A stretch of DNA of 64,000 nt, taken from RYN-230 sp963841695. GTDB taxonomy: Bacteria; Actinomycetota; Actinomycetes; Streptosporangiales; Streptosporangiaceae. Numbering within the stretch: the first letter of the stretch is position 1; each line of letters opens with the position of its first letter. Location of the stretch: contig CAWJDQ010000015.1 in the NCBI GenBank assembly GCA_963841695.1, forward strand, positions 434,001 through 498,000, given 5' to 3'. Positions 1 through 8,097 of this stretch are shown here, one piece after another. A program made the translations under genes and the position numbers. Under the pieces are notes generated by a model, which was not told the origin of the DNA, searched no databases, and worked only from the letters and a program-made list of their open reading frames with translations.

Positions 1-143
1 TGCGGAAGTTCATTTCCGACCGAGGCAAGATCCGGGCCCGAAGGGTCACCGGAAACTGCACCCAGCACCAGCGTGACGTCGCCAAGGCGATCAAGAACGC
101 CCGCGAGATGGCCCTGCTGCCGTACACCAGCACGGCACGTTGA
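1..143 (+). CDS. rpsR: 30S ribosomal protein S18, C-terminal part (cut by window edge)
   Basis: Ribosomal protein S18 is part of the small-subunit platform. The reading frame starts at base 3 and ends with TGA at 141-143, giving 46 codons that begin RKFISDRGKI and include the basic RARRVTG segment and the typical tail with KNAREMALLPY. This is the usual C-terminal half of S18; the N-terminus lies outside the window. rplI follows after a 22-base gap, and dnaB follows later, the standard actinobacterial order. Identity rests on protein similarity recognised by eye plus synteny. Confidence 0.93.
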   Translation, partial: RKFISDRGKIRARRVTGNCTQHQRDVAKAIKNAREMALLPYTSTAR

Positions 144-165
144 GGACGGGGAAGGCCGCAAGCTG

Positions 166-627
166 ATGAGTGGCACAGCAATGAAACTGATCCTCACCAA
201 CGAGGTCACCGGCCTGGGTGCCCCGGGTGACGTGGTCGAGGTCAAGGCCGGTTACGGACGTAACTACCTGATCCCGCGCGGCCTGGCCATGCGCTGGACC
301 CGGGGCGCCGAGAAGCAGATCGACCTGATCCGGCGGGCCCGTTCCGCCCGGGACATCCGCGGCCTCGACGACGCCCGCGCCGCGGCCGGGGAACTGGCCG
401 CCCGCACCGTGCAGATCAGGGTCCGGGCCGGCGCCGCCGGGCGGCTGTTCGGCTCGGTCAGCGCCTCGGACATCGCCGACGCGGTCCGCGCCGCCGATGG
501 CCTCGAGCTGGACCGGCGGCGCATCGAGATCGCCACCCCGATCCGGACCGTGGGGCGGCACCAGGTCACGGTGCGGCTGCACCCCGAGGTGACGGCCACC
601 CTCAACGTGGACGTCACCGAGGCCTGA
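166..627 (+). CDS. rplI: 50S ribosomal protein L9
   Basis: L9 binds 23S rRNA near the base of the L1 stalk. The N-terminal domain is clear (MKLILTNEVTGLGAPGD, then VVEVKAGYGRNYLIPRG), followed by the long connecting helix (about residues 45-80) and the C-terminal domain ending in LNVDVTEA. Two starts are possible: ATG 166 (protein begins MSGTAMKLIL) and ATG 181. A purine-rich GGGGAAGG at 148-155 is 10 bases before ATG 166 but 25 bases before ATG 181, so 166 is preferred, giving 153 residues, close to the usual L9 length of about 150. It follows rpsR by 22 bases and is probably co-transcribed with it. Confidence 0.95.
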   Translation: MSGTAMKLILTNEVTGLGAPGDVVEVKAGYGRNYLIPRGLAMRWTRGAEKQIDLIRRARSARDIRGLDDARAAAGELAARTVQIRVRAGAAGRLFGSVSASDIADAVRAADGLELDRRRIEIATPIRTVGRHQVTVRLHPEVTATLNVDVTEA

Positions 628-631
628 GGCT

Positions 632-719
632 GGCTGGGGTTCGTGGCCGGCTGAGGTCCTGGGCCGGCCCGGGGTCCGTGACGGGCTGGGTTCGTAGTCG
701 GCTCAGATCCCGGGCCGGC
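632..719. repeat. Imperfect direct repeat downstream of rplI
   Basis: Two diverged copies of a block reading roughly GGCTGGGGTTCGTGG.. CGGCTGAGGTCC..GGGCCGGC lie at about 632-669 and 683-719, offset by about 51 bases. No open frame fits, so this looks like a decayed short tandem duplication in the rplI 3' spacer. Confidence 0.5.
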
Positions 720-764
720 TGAGCGCGGTGGCCGCCGTGGGCCGTCGCTGACGGCACGCCGCGG

Positions 765-1094
765 TCAGTCCCGTGTGGTGGGGTGTGGGTCGTGGCCCGT
801 GGGCCCCGGATCCTGCTCCGTGTCCTGGCCGGTGTACTGCGACAGCCGCCGGGCCAGACCCGGGTCGAGGTCCGCCACCATCGCCCAGATGCCCGCCACG
901 CGCTCCGCCATGGTGTCCGGCGTGCCGGCCCGGATGCCCTCGGCCCGGGTGCTGGCCGCCCGGGTGGCGGCGGCGTGGGTCCCGGCTAGCTGGGTGCCGG
1001 CGGCCCCGGCGGCGGTTTCCGCCCGGACCGCCTCAGCCAGCTCGTCGATCGCTGTTCCGATCATGGCCAGCCGCGACTCGGTTGTCGAACACAT
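765..1094 (-). CDS. Small unknown protein, alanine-rich
   Basis: A 109-residue frame beginning MCSTTESRLAMIG. The N-terminal 30 residues look like an amphipathic helix (AIDELAEAVRAETAAG). A low-complexity stretch follows (residues about 32-60, repeated A-G-T and RA pairs), then a more ordered segment, AGIWAMVADLDPGLARRLSQYTG, resembling the helix before the variable region of DUF222/HNH-type proteins. The tail is polar. It lies alone between rplI and dnaB on the opposite strand. I do not recognise a function. The ordered LARRL segment argues for a real gene, but composition bias means it could be a chance frame. Confidence 0.5.
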   Translation of the reverse strand: MCSTTESRLAMIGTAIDELAEAVRAETAAGAAGTQLAGTHAAATRAASTRAEGIRAGTPDTMAERVAGIWAMVADLDPGLARRLSQYTGQDTEQDPGPTGHDPHPTTRD

Positions 1095-1319
1095 GCTCGG
1101 ATCCTAGGGGAGCGGTTGTCATGATCGCCGGTCTTTACCGGACTGCCTCCCCGCCTGCCTGCCTCCCCGGTCTCCCCGCCGCCGCGTGCCTCCCCGCCCG
1201 CCATCGCGCACGTCAGGTAGGAAATGTCCGGAGCGGGACCCGGTCGCCCGGGAGGGCCGGCGGCGTGTGGCGGGGCGCTACCCTAGCACCGGATCTCACG
1301 TTTGACGTCACCCTCCGTA

Positions 1320-1513
1320 TGTGGATAACTCAGCGCGCTGCGTCCACGGAAAATGGCCTCCGTAGTTTTTTGCGCGCACATCCGGTGGATGACATCACCG
1401 CAGGCAGTGACCATATTCGAGGCGCGGGCCCGGCCGTCGTCCCCAGCCGCATCCCCAGGCTGCGCACAGCACCGGCGGCGTGTCTGCACAGGCTGTCCAC
1501 AGGCCTGTGCACA
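1320..1513. promoter_or_regulatory. Cluster of DnaA-box-like sites upstream of dnaB
   Basis: The 1095-1633 stretch has no convincing gene. It contains TGTGGATAA at 1320-1328, a perfect match (reverse strand) to the DnaA box TTATCCACA. A tight group of related sites follows: TGCGCACAG 1461-1469, TCTGCACAG 1483-1491, CTGTCCACA 1493-1501 (one mismatch from the high-GC actinobacterial box TTGTCCACA) and CTGTGCACA 1505-1513. These could bind DnaA and regulate dnaB or titrate DnaA. They are probably not oriC itself, since dnaA and dnaN are not seen. Confidence 0.5.
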
Positions 1514-1633
1514 GCACGATTGGACGGGATCGCCAGGCCGAACCAAACTGTCAGACCTTGCGACTACAACAGGGTGAGGCCGCCGCAACGGTAGCGGCCA
1601 GGGGTGCTCTGATCCACGGGGAGGTGATGGCTG

Positions 1634-4264
1634 GTGAGCGTGGCCGAAATCGCTCCCCGGGGGGAGAGCTTCGATCGGACCCCGCCCCACGATGTGGCCG
1701 CGGAGCAGTGCGTTCTCGGCGGGATGCTGCTGTCCAAGGACGCCATCTCGGATGTGATGGAGACCATCCGGCCCGACGATCATTACCGGCCCGCGCACCA
1801 GATCATCCACGAAGCCATCCTCGAGCTGTACGGGCGGGGCGAGCCTGCCGACCCGGTCACCGTCTCTGACCTGCTGAACAAGCGGAGCGAGCTGACCCGC
1901 GTGGGCGGCCCCAGCTACCTGCACACGCTCATCGCCTCCGTGCCCACCGCGGCCAACGCCGGGTACTACGCCCGGATCGTCCGGGAGCGGGCCATCCTGC
2001 GCCGCCTGGTCGAGGTCGGCACCCGCATCGTCCAGCTCGGCTACTCCGGCGACGGCGAGGCCGACGAACTGGTTGACCGGGCCCAGGCCGAGGTGTACGG
2101 GGTCACCGAGCGCCGGGTCAGCGAGGACTACCTGCCGCTGTCCGACATCATGCCCGGGGCCCTGGACGAGATCGAGGCGATCGGCAGCCACGGCGGGAAA
2201 ATGACCGGGGTGCCCACCGGGTTCGCGGACCTGGACGCGCTCACCAACGGCCTGCACGCGGGCCAGATGGTCGTGATCGCGGCCAGGCCCGCCATCGGCA
2301 AATCTACCCTGGCACTAGATCTTGCCAGGTCAGCGGCCATAAAGCACAGTCTGCCGACCGTCATCTTCAGCCTGGAGATGAGCCGCAACGAGATCACCAT
2401 GCGGCTGCTGTCCGCGGAATCCCGGGTGTCCCTGCACAGCATGCGGACCGGGCAGATGGGCGAGGAGGACTGGGCCACGCTGGCCCGGCGGATGAGCGAA
2501 GTCGTGGACGCGCCGCTCTACATCGACGACTCGCCGAATATGTCCATGATGGAGATCCGGGCCAAGTGCCGTCGGCTGAAGCAGCGCCAGGGCCTGCGGA
2601 TGGTGATCATCGACTACCTGCAGCTGATGAGCTCGCCCAAGCGGGTGGAGAACCGGCAGCAGGAAGTGTCGGAGATGTCCCGGTCCCTGAAGCTGCTGGC
2701 CAAGGAGATCGACGTCCCGGTGATCGCGCTCTCCCAGCTCAACCGTGGGCCGGAGCAGCGCAATGACAAGAAGCCCCTCCTGTCTGACCTGCGCGAATCC
2801 GGTTGCCTGACTGCGGGCACCCGGATCCTGCGTGCCGACACCGGGGCGGAGGTGATGCTCGGCGAATTGGTGGCCAGCGGGGAGCGTGACGTTGCGGTCT
2901 GGTCGCTGGACGAGAGGTTGCGGCTGATCCCGCGGACGATGACCCATGCCTTCCCCAGTGGGGTCAAGGAGGTGTTCCGGGTTCGTCTACGCTCTGGCCG
3001 CGAGGTGCAGGCCACCGCGAACCACCCCTTCCTCACCTACGAGGGCTGGCGCGCGCTGAGCGAGCTAGCTGTTGGGACCCGCGTGGGCGTGCCGCGGCAC
3101 ACACCGGGACCGGTTGGCCTGCACCCTCTGCCGGACGATGAAGTCATCATGCTGGCCCACCTGCTGGGCGACGGCTCGTTCGTGCGGAATCGGCCGATCC
3201 GGTACGCCAGCACCGACGAGGAAAACCTCATGATCGTGACGGCCGCCGCCCGGCACTTCGGCATCACCGCCGTCCGTGATGACTATGCTGCGGCCCGGTG
3301 CACGTCCCTCCGGTTGCGCTCGCCGGGACACCTGACCCACGGACGACGGAATCCCATCGCCGCATGGCTCGACTCGCTCGGTCTGTTCGGTCTGCGCAGC
3401 TACGAGAAGTTCGTGCCCGCCCCCATCTTCTCGCTTCCCAAGCCTCAGGTAGCACTCTTCCTGCGGCACCTGTGGGCTACCGATGGCTGCGTCTGGTGGG
3501 ACGACACGGCGAGCATGGCTCGCCTCTACTATGCGTCCACGAGCCGCCGTCTGATCGACGATGTGGCGCGGCTGCTCCTGCGCTTCAACGTGATGACACG
3601 TATTAAGGAAACCCGCAAGGGTGACTATCGACCGTGTTATCAACTGCTCGTTTACGGAGCTGAGAACCAACTGCGGTTCCTGGATGACATCGGAGTACAC
3701 GGGGGACGCAACGCTATGGCGGCAAAGTGCCGCGACATGCTGCGGTCCGAGAAGGCCAACACCAACCTCGACACGATCCCCCGGGATGTGTGGGACCGCG
3801 TGCGGACGGCCCTGAGCGAACGCCAGATGACCCACCGCCAATTCGCTGCGGCCATGGGCACCAAGTTCTGCGGGAGCACACTCTGGAAGCACGCGCCAAG
3901 CCGGGAACGGCTGGCGCGGGTGGCCACGGTTCTTGACGACGCCGATCTTGAGATGGTGGCTACCAACGACGTGTTCTGGGACGAGATTGCGGCGGTGGAC
4001 AGCATCGGCGAGCAGCCCGTCTACGACGCGACGGTCCTAGGGACGCACAACTTCGTGGCCGACGGCATCAGCCTGCACAACAGCATCGAGCAGGACTCGG
4101 ACGTGGTGATCCTGCTGCACCGGGAGGATGCGTACGAGCGGGAGTCCCCCCGGGCCGGGGAAGCCGACCTGATCGTGGCCAAGCACCGCAACGGGCCGAC
4201 CGCTACCGTGACCGTGGCCTTCCAGGGGCACTACAGCCGGTTCGTGGACATGGCGCCGGGCTGA
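1634..4264 (+). CDS. dnaB: Replicative DNA helicase DnaB containing an intein
   Basis: DnaB is the hexameric helicase that unwinds DNA at the replication fork. The GTG start at 1634 follows GGGGAGGTG at 1617-1625. The N-terminal domain (about residues 15-120, PPHDVAAEQCVLGGMLL) binds primase. The RecA-like domain has Walker A ARPAIGKST (about residue 218-226), Walker B VIIDYLQLM, and the arginine-rich SQLNRGPEQR region. The C-terminal motif RESG is interrupted at residue 391 by a 426-residue intein and resumes as SIEQDSDVVILLHRED. Without the intein the protein would be about 450 residues, the normal DnaB length. The exteins look fully intact, so splicing should give a working helicase. Confidence 0.97.
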   Translation: MSVAEIAPRGESFDRTPPHDVAAEQCVLGGMLLSKDAISDVMETIRPDDHYRPAHQIIHEAILELYGRGEPADPVTVSDLLNKRSELTRVGGPSYLHTLIASVPTAANAGYYARIVRERAILRRLVEVGTRIVQLGYSGDGEADELVDRAQAEVYGVTERRVSEDYLPLSDIMPGALDEIEAIGSHGGKMTGVPTGFADLDALTNGLHAGQMVVIAARPAIGKSTLALDLARSAAIKHSLPTVIFSLEMSRNEITMRLLSAESRVSLHSMRTGQMGEEDWATLARRMSEVVDAPLYIDDSPNMSMMEIRAKCRRLKQRQGLRMVIIDYLQLMSSPKRVENRQQEVSEMSRSLKLLAKEIDVPVIALSQLNRGPEQRNDKKPLLSDLRESGCLTAGTRILRADTGAEVMLGELVASGERDVAVWSLDERLRLIPRTMTHAFPSGVKEVFRVRLRSGREVQATANHPFLTYEGWRALSELAVGTRVGVPRHTPGPVGLHPLPDDEVIMLAHLLGDGSFVRNRPIRYASTDEENLMIVTAAARHFGITAVRDDYAAARCTSLRLRSPGHLTHGRRNPIAAWLDSLGLFGLRSYEKFVPAPIFSLPKPQVALFLRHLWATDGCVWWDDTASMARLYYASTSRRLIDDVARLLLRFNVMTRIKETRKGDYRPCYQLLVYGAENQLRFLDDIGVHGGRNAMAAKCRDMLRSEKANTNLDTIPRDVWDRVRTALSERQMTHRQFAAAMGTKFCGSTLWKHAPSRERLARVATVLDDADLEMVATNDVFWDEIAAVDSIGEQPVYDATVLGTHNFVADGISLHNSIEQDSDVVILLHREDAYERESPRAGEADLIVAKHRNGPTATVTVAFQGHYSRFVDMAPG
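2804..4081 (+). mobile_element. DnaB intein with LAGLIDADG homing endonuclease
   Basis: The 426-codon in-frame insertion begins with Cys (codon 2804-2806, sequence CLTAGTRILRAD) and ends with His-Asn (GISLHN, Asn codon ends 4081). The next extein residue is Ser, so all class-1 splicing residues are present. Block B is seen as TANHPFLT, with the TxxH signature, and blocks F/G as VYDATVLGTHNFVADG then ISLHN. Two LAGLIDADG-type motifs occur: LAHLLGDGSF (about residue 508) and LRHLWATDGC (about residue 610), each keeping the catalytic acidic residue. It sits between RESG and SIEQD, the same site as the Synechocystis DnaB intein. It appears competent for both splicing and homing. Confidence 0.96.
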
Positions 4265-4292
4265 GGCCGCCACGTGTAGGGTCTCATTTTTT

Positions 4293-4338
4293 GCTGCACT
4301 TTCTCAAAGACCGCTGCACCTATGCTGCACTTGTGCAG
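4293..4338. promoter_or_regulatory. Three GCTGCAC repeats and a perfect palindrome
   Basis: GCTGCAC occurs at 4293-4299, 4313-4319 and 4324-4330. The last copy is part of a perfect palindrome, CTGCAC-TT-GTGCAG, at 4325-4338. TGCTGCACTT occurs twice, 31 bases apart. A further GCTGCACAG occurs near 4651. Repeats of this kind usually mark binding sites for a DNA-binding protein, but no gene start lies close downstream. Confidence 0.45.
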
Positions 4339-4717
4339 ATCATCTGACATGCATGGTGTGCGGGGCCCTGCCAGGTACGACTTGCCTGGACGGAGATCAG
4401 GAGCTGGCGCAGGTGCACCCGTCGAGGCGGATGAGCATCGCGGAGCGGAACTGGCGGTCCGGGCAAGGCTGGGAGCCGCCGGAACTGGTAGAGCGGCGCC
4501 GCTTGCGACGTCGTGAGGTAACCGCGCGGGCGGCCTTGTTCGACCCCAGACTCGGCGCGGCTGCGGTGACTGGGCCACAAGCGCGCGGGCCTTCCTCGCC
4601 CCGGTCCTGGTAACCGTGGGCCGGCCACGCTGCGGGCGGGTCTGTCAACTCGCTGCACAGTCCCCGGCCCCGCCTGGGGCGTTCATCGCCGCCGGCCTGA
4701 TGCGCCGCCGCTCGATG

Positions 4718-4760
4718 CCGCGACAGGGCGGTCGCCGCCCTGGGGCAACTCCTGTCGCGG
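4718..4760. repeat. Inverted repeat with nested hairpin
   Basis: CCGCGACAGG at 4718-4727 is exactly complementary to CCTGTCGCGG at 4751-4760. Overlapping it is a second perfect hairpin, AGGGCGG (4725-4731), loop TCG, CCGCCCT (4735-4741). No T-run follows. The two structures are mutually exclusive, so this may be a terminator-like or site-specific structure, or chance in GC-rich DNA. Confidence 0.4.
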
Positions 4761-4838
4761 TCGAGGCGTCGGGCTGGCTGGGCTGGATCGGGCAGCTGTC
4801 GTTCGATACGTCTGGGGCAAAACGCAGCGTGGCCGCGG

Positions 4839-5507
4839 TCAGGTTCCAGGCCCGCTGTCCGGCCGCTCAGGCGCTGGGATCACGCCGACGAGGGGGAGGA
4901 ACACGTCGTCGACGATTCCGGTGATGACCCGCTCGGACGGTGGCGTGCGGGTGAGGAAAAGCTCGTGGCGGAACAGGTCGGTCGGGAGCGTGGCGACCCT
5001 CGGGCTGATGTCCCGGCGGACCTCGCCGCGGTCTGCGGCGCGCTTGAGGATCGTCGTCATGACGCCGGAGCCGATCTGGAGAACCTGGTCCTGGAGGCGG
5101 GAGAACAGCTCGGCGTCGGCGAAGTAGTCGCCGAGGAGGCCGTAGACGGTCTCCGGGCCGACCTCGGCCAGCCCGGCACCGGCCCGGCGCAGCACGGCGA
5201 GCACGTCGCCGCGCAGGCTGCCGGTGTCGGGCACGTCGCCGGAGAGCATCGGGCGGTGCCGGCGTAGCGCGGCGATGACCAGTTCGGGCCGGCGGCGCCA
5301 GCGGCGGTAAAGGACGGCCCGGCTGGTGCCTGCCCGCTCGGCTACGGCTTCCATGGTCAGCTTCGCGTACCCGAACGCTTGCAGTTCTTCCCAGGCGGCA
5401 TCGAGCAGAGCGGCCTCCAGGGCGCTCCCCGTGCGCCGGGTCTTTCCAGCCGACAGGCCGTGAGCGCCGGCGACTGGAGCGGAGGCTGCGTCTCGGGGTC
5501 TGGCCAT
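4839..5507 (-). CDS. TetR-family transcriptional regulator
   Basis: A 222-residue TetR/AcrR-type repressor. The N-terminal helix-turn-helix spans about residues 28-75 (ALLDAAWEELQAFGYAKLTMEAVAERAGTS then RAVLYRRW), with a C-terminal ligand-binding domain (about 85-205). It starts at ATG 5507 and is divergent from a broken MFS exporter gene whose start lies about 100 bases away. The spacer holds repeated operator-like words, so it most likely represses itself and the exporter in response to a small toxic compound. The protein itself looks intact although its presumed target is not. Confidence 0.9.
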   Translation of the reverse strand: MARPRDAASAPVAGAHGLSAGKTRRTGSALEAALLDAAWEELQAFGYAKLTMEAVAERAGTSRAVLYRRWRRRPELVIAALRRHRPMLSGDVPDTGSLRGDVLAVLRRAGAGLAEVGPETVYGLLGDYFADAELFSRLQDQVLQIGSGVMTTILKRAADRGEVRRDISPRVATLPTDLFRHELFLTRTPPSERVITGIVDDVFLPLVGVIPAPERPDSGPGT

Positions 5508-5524
5508 GCTCGCTCCTAACGGGA

Positions 5525-5594
5525 CGCTTGTATCTTACCGCCTTCCATGGTTAGATACGAGCGCCTCTTATTTAGAGACGAGTGTTTCTTAAGA
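5525..5594. promoter_or_regulatory. Operator-like repeats between TetR and MFS genes
   Basis: CGCTTGTATCT (5525-5535) and AGATACGAGCG (5553-5563) form an inverted repeat with one mismatch in eleven. TTAGATACGAGCG at 5551-5563 is repeated as TTAGAGACGAGTG at 5572-5584, and the palindrome TCTTAAGA lies at 5587-5594. This is the only spacer between the two divergent genes and is a good candidate for the TetR binding region. Confidence 0.6.
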
Positions 5595-5610
5595 GAAGGA
5601 GCCTGGTCCG

Positions 5611-7110
5611 GTGCGAGATACCCCCGGCACGACCAGCCCCGGCTCACCGGGCCTGCCCGGCGGGCGCATGGCTGGTGGCCGCTGGCGGTGATCGCCTCGG
5701 CCCACCTGATGGCGGTCCTGGACACCACGGTCATGTTCGTCGCTCTGCCGTCCGCGCAGCATGCGCTCGGGCATGTCGGTGACCGGCCGCCAGTGGGTGG
5801 TGACCGCCTACACGCTGGCCTTCGCCGCGCTGCTCCTGCTCGGCGGGCGCCTCGCCGACCGGCTCGGCGCCCGGCGCACGCTGATGATCGGGGTGATCGG
5901 CTTCGCCCTCGCCTCGGCGGCTGGCGGCGCCTCGGTCGACGGCGCCATGCTGATCGCGGCCCGGGCCGTGCAGGGCGCGTTCGCGGCGGTGCTGGTGTCG
6001 TCCACCAAATCACTGCTCATCACCGTCTATACCGGCGAACGCGAGCGGGCGCGGGCGATCGGGATCTTCACCGCCACCCTCACCGCCGGCGCGGCCATCG
6101 GCCTCGTGCTCGGCGGGGTGCTCACGAGCGAGCTGAGCTGGCGCTGGTGCCTCTACGTGAACATCGCCGTCTCGCTGGTCGCCATCATCGGCGCGCCGCG
6201 GGTGCTGCCCGCCGCTGCCGGCCGCCGCGAGGTGCGGATCGACGTGGCCAGCGCCGCTGCTGGCCTCGGCCGGGATGGTCGCCCTCGTCTACGGGCTCGG
6301 CGAGGTCGCCTCGGTCGGCTGGGGCTCGGGCCAGGTCGTCGGCTCGCTCATCGCCGCCGCGGTCCTGCTCGGCGGGTTCGTGGCCCGCCAGGCCGGGCAG
6401 GCCGGCCCGCCTGCTGCCGCTGCGGGTGGTCCGCGACCGCAACCGCGGCGGGGCACTGATCGCGCTGGTGTTCAACGCGCTGAGCACCTTCGGCATGATG
6501 CTCATCCTCACCTACCAGCTCCAGTCGGTGATGGGCTACTCGCCGCTGCGGACCGGGCTGGCCCTCATCCCCTTCGCCATCGCCGCCGCCATCGGCTCTG
6601 CGCTCATCGCGCCCAGGCTCATGCTGCGCGTCCCGCCGCGGTGGCTGATCACCGCCGGCATCGTGCTCAGCGCGGCAGGCCTGCTTCCCGCTCGTCTGGC
6701 TCACCCCGGGCAGCCACTACCTGCCGCTGATCTTCGTCGCCACGGCCATCGAAGGGCTCGGCACCGGCCTGGCCGGGCCCTCCGCCCTCAGCACCGCGCT
6801 GCGGGCCGTGCTCCCAGCCGACACCGGGGCGGCGGCGGCCGCGTCCAGCGCCGCCGGCCAGCTCGGCTCGTCCGTCGGCGCCGCCCTGCTCAACACCATC
6901 GCCGCCACCGCCACCGCCGCCTACCTCGCCGCCCACCACGCCGCGAGCGCTACGACAGGCACCGTCCACGGCTACACCATCGCCCTCGCCTGGGGCGCCG
7001 CCATCCTGCTCATCGCCACCATCCCGATCGTCATCCTCGTCAACGCCCACGCCCCGGCCCGAAAGAACCGGGCAGGGACGGCGTTGACGCGCTCACGTGC
7101 GCCGGGGTGA
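5611..7110 (+). pseudogene. DHA2-type MFS drug exporter broken by several frameshifts
   Basis: The product would be a 14-helix proton-driven multidrug exporter (EmrB/QacA type). The likely start is GTG 5611 behind GAAGGAG. Family segments appear in order but in changing frames: VIASAHLMAVLDTTV, then WVVTAYTLAFAALLLLGGRLADRLG (motif A), ARAVQGAFAAVL (motif C region), SWRWCLYVNI, LLPLRVVRDRNRGG, GYSPLRTGLALIP, and finally QLGSSVGAALLN. Frame changes are near 5675, 5770, 6250, 6405 and 6685. Most look like one extra base in a G or C run. No stop codons interrupt the correct segments, so decay is recent or the breaks are sequencing errors. It was probably the target of the divergent TetR gene. 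Confidence 0.85.
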
Positions 7111-7386
7111 CCTGTGCTGGAGGCCACTGCGAGGCCACTGGGGCGAGGATCACGGCCCAGGCCAGCGTCATAAAGATCGTGCCGCAGGCAGGCGGTTCCG
7201 TCAGCGCTGGGGTGCCGGGTGCCATCAACCCTGGGCGCCAGGCCGCCGAACACGCCGCGGCAGGCACGGCCGGCCTAACTGCCGCACTGGGCCACCCGTC
7301 CTGGTGGCACCCTGGCTCCGCAGCGCCCGTCCCGGCACCGGGCCTTTGATGCCCGGGCCCGCCGCGGTGGCGCCAGGTTCCGGCCA

Positions 7387-7893
7387 GTGATGCAGGCCGC
7401 CGGTTCCGGCCGGGACCCAGTTCCAGGGCCATCCGACCGGTACCTGCTGCCCGATGAGAGAAAAATCGTCACGACCCGCAAGCACCCGGCCGTCCTCCGC
7501 GGACCCGCAGCGCTGGTCATCGCGGCGCTGGCCGGCGCGGCCCTGGTTACTGCCCATGCCCCCGCAGCCAGCCCAATCCTGATCGCCTGGACCGGATTCG
7601 CCGCCACAGCCGCCTGGCTGGCATGGAAGCTCATCGCATGGCAGCGGACCTACCTGGTCGTGACCAGCCATCGCGTCATGCTGATCACCGGCATCCTGAA
7701 CCGGCGGATCGCGATGATGCCACTTGCCAAGATCCCCGATATCAAGGTCGAACAGCCCCTGCCAGGCCGCATGCTCGGATACGGCACATTCCTCATCGAA
7801 TCTGCCGGCCAGGGCCACCCCCTGTCCAACATCGAGTACATTCCCCGCCCCGAGGAGATATGCGTCGCGATCACCTCCGCGATATACACCTGA
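7387..7893 (+). CDS. PH-domain membrane protein (YdbT/bPH2-like)
   Basis: A protein of about 168 residues starting at GTG 7387 or ATG 7390. The N-terminus carries DRYLLPDERKIVTTRKH, typical for bacterial PH-domain proteins. Two hydrophobic helices follow (about residues 42-62 and 66-84), then the small beta domain with YLVVTSHRVMLITGIL and MLGYGTFLIESAGQ, which is the classic bPH2 pattern. Such proteins sit in the membrane; their role is poorly known. It lies alone on the plus strand. The 276 bases before it (7111-7386) show no gene. Confidence 0.8.
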   Translation: MMQAAGSGRDPVPGPSDRYLLPDERKIVTTRKHPAVLRGPAALVIAALAGAALVTAHAPAASPILIAWTGFAATAAWLAWKLIAWQRTYLVVTSHRVMLITGILNRRIAMMPLAKIPDIKVEQPLPGRMLGYGTFLIESAGQGHPLSNIEYIPRPEEICVAITSAIYT

Positions 7894-8097
7894 TCAATCA
7901 CCACGGACCGGCCGGCCCCGGCCCCGGCCCCGGCTGCCTCCCCCGAGCGGGCTGTTCACCCGGCAACCCAACATCACCAAGGAAGTCATCGAGACAGCCG
8001 CGAATCCCTCGTCATCGGTGGCCTGTAGCAAGTGCCCATCCGAAGAGCAGGAGCGCCGTGGTGCGCTTGACGACGCTGCGTAGCTTAATGTTGCAGA

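Larger units (their letters stand above)
4265..4838. other. Gene-free stretch after dnaB
   Basis: No frame here has the look of a protein family: the open frames are short, arginine/proline-rich and unrelated across strands. Composition is patchy, with a less GC-rich patch at about 4285-4345 holding repeated GCTGCAC words (listed separately) and a GC-rich hairpin at 4718-4760. It may be a decayed gene or a regulatory island; the sequence does not say which. Confidence 0.5.

Noticed and set aside
91..582. Long open frames on the strand opposite rplI
   Set aside because: They mirror the codon pattern of the ribosomal gene and show no protein family features.
1320..1513. Chromosomal origin oriC
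   Set aside because: DnaA-like boxes are present, but too few and without dnaA/dnaN next to them or an A/T-rich unwinding region.
773..1594. A 273-codon plus-strand frame before dnaB
   Set aside because: It is extremely Pro/Arg/Cys-rich, runs through the DnaA-box region and overlaps the small minus-strand gene; it looks like a GC-driven chance frame.
3065..3892. A 275-codon minus-strand frame inside the intein
   Set aside because: The intein on the plus strand has all expected motifs; the opposite frame has no recognisable features.
4231..4578. Open frames after dnaB on both strands
   Set aside because: Arg/Pro-rich with no family features and no start signals.
7110..7386. Possible gene between the MFS pseudogene and the PH-domain gene
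   Set aside because: The only open frames are continuations or complements of neighbours without conserved motifs.
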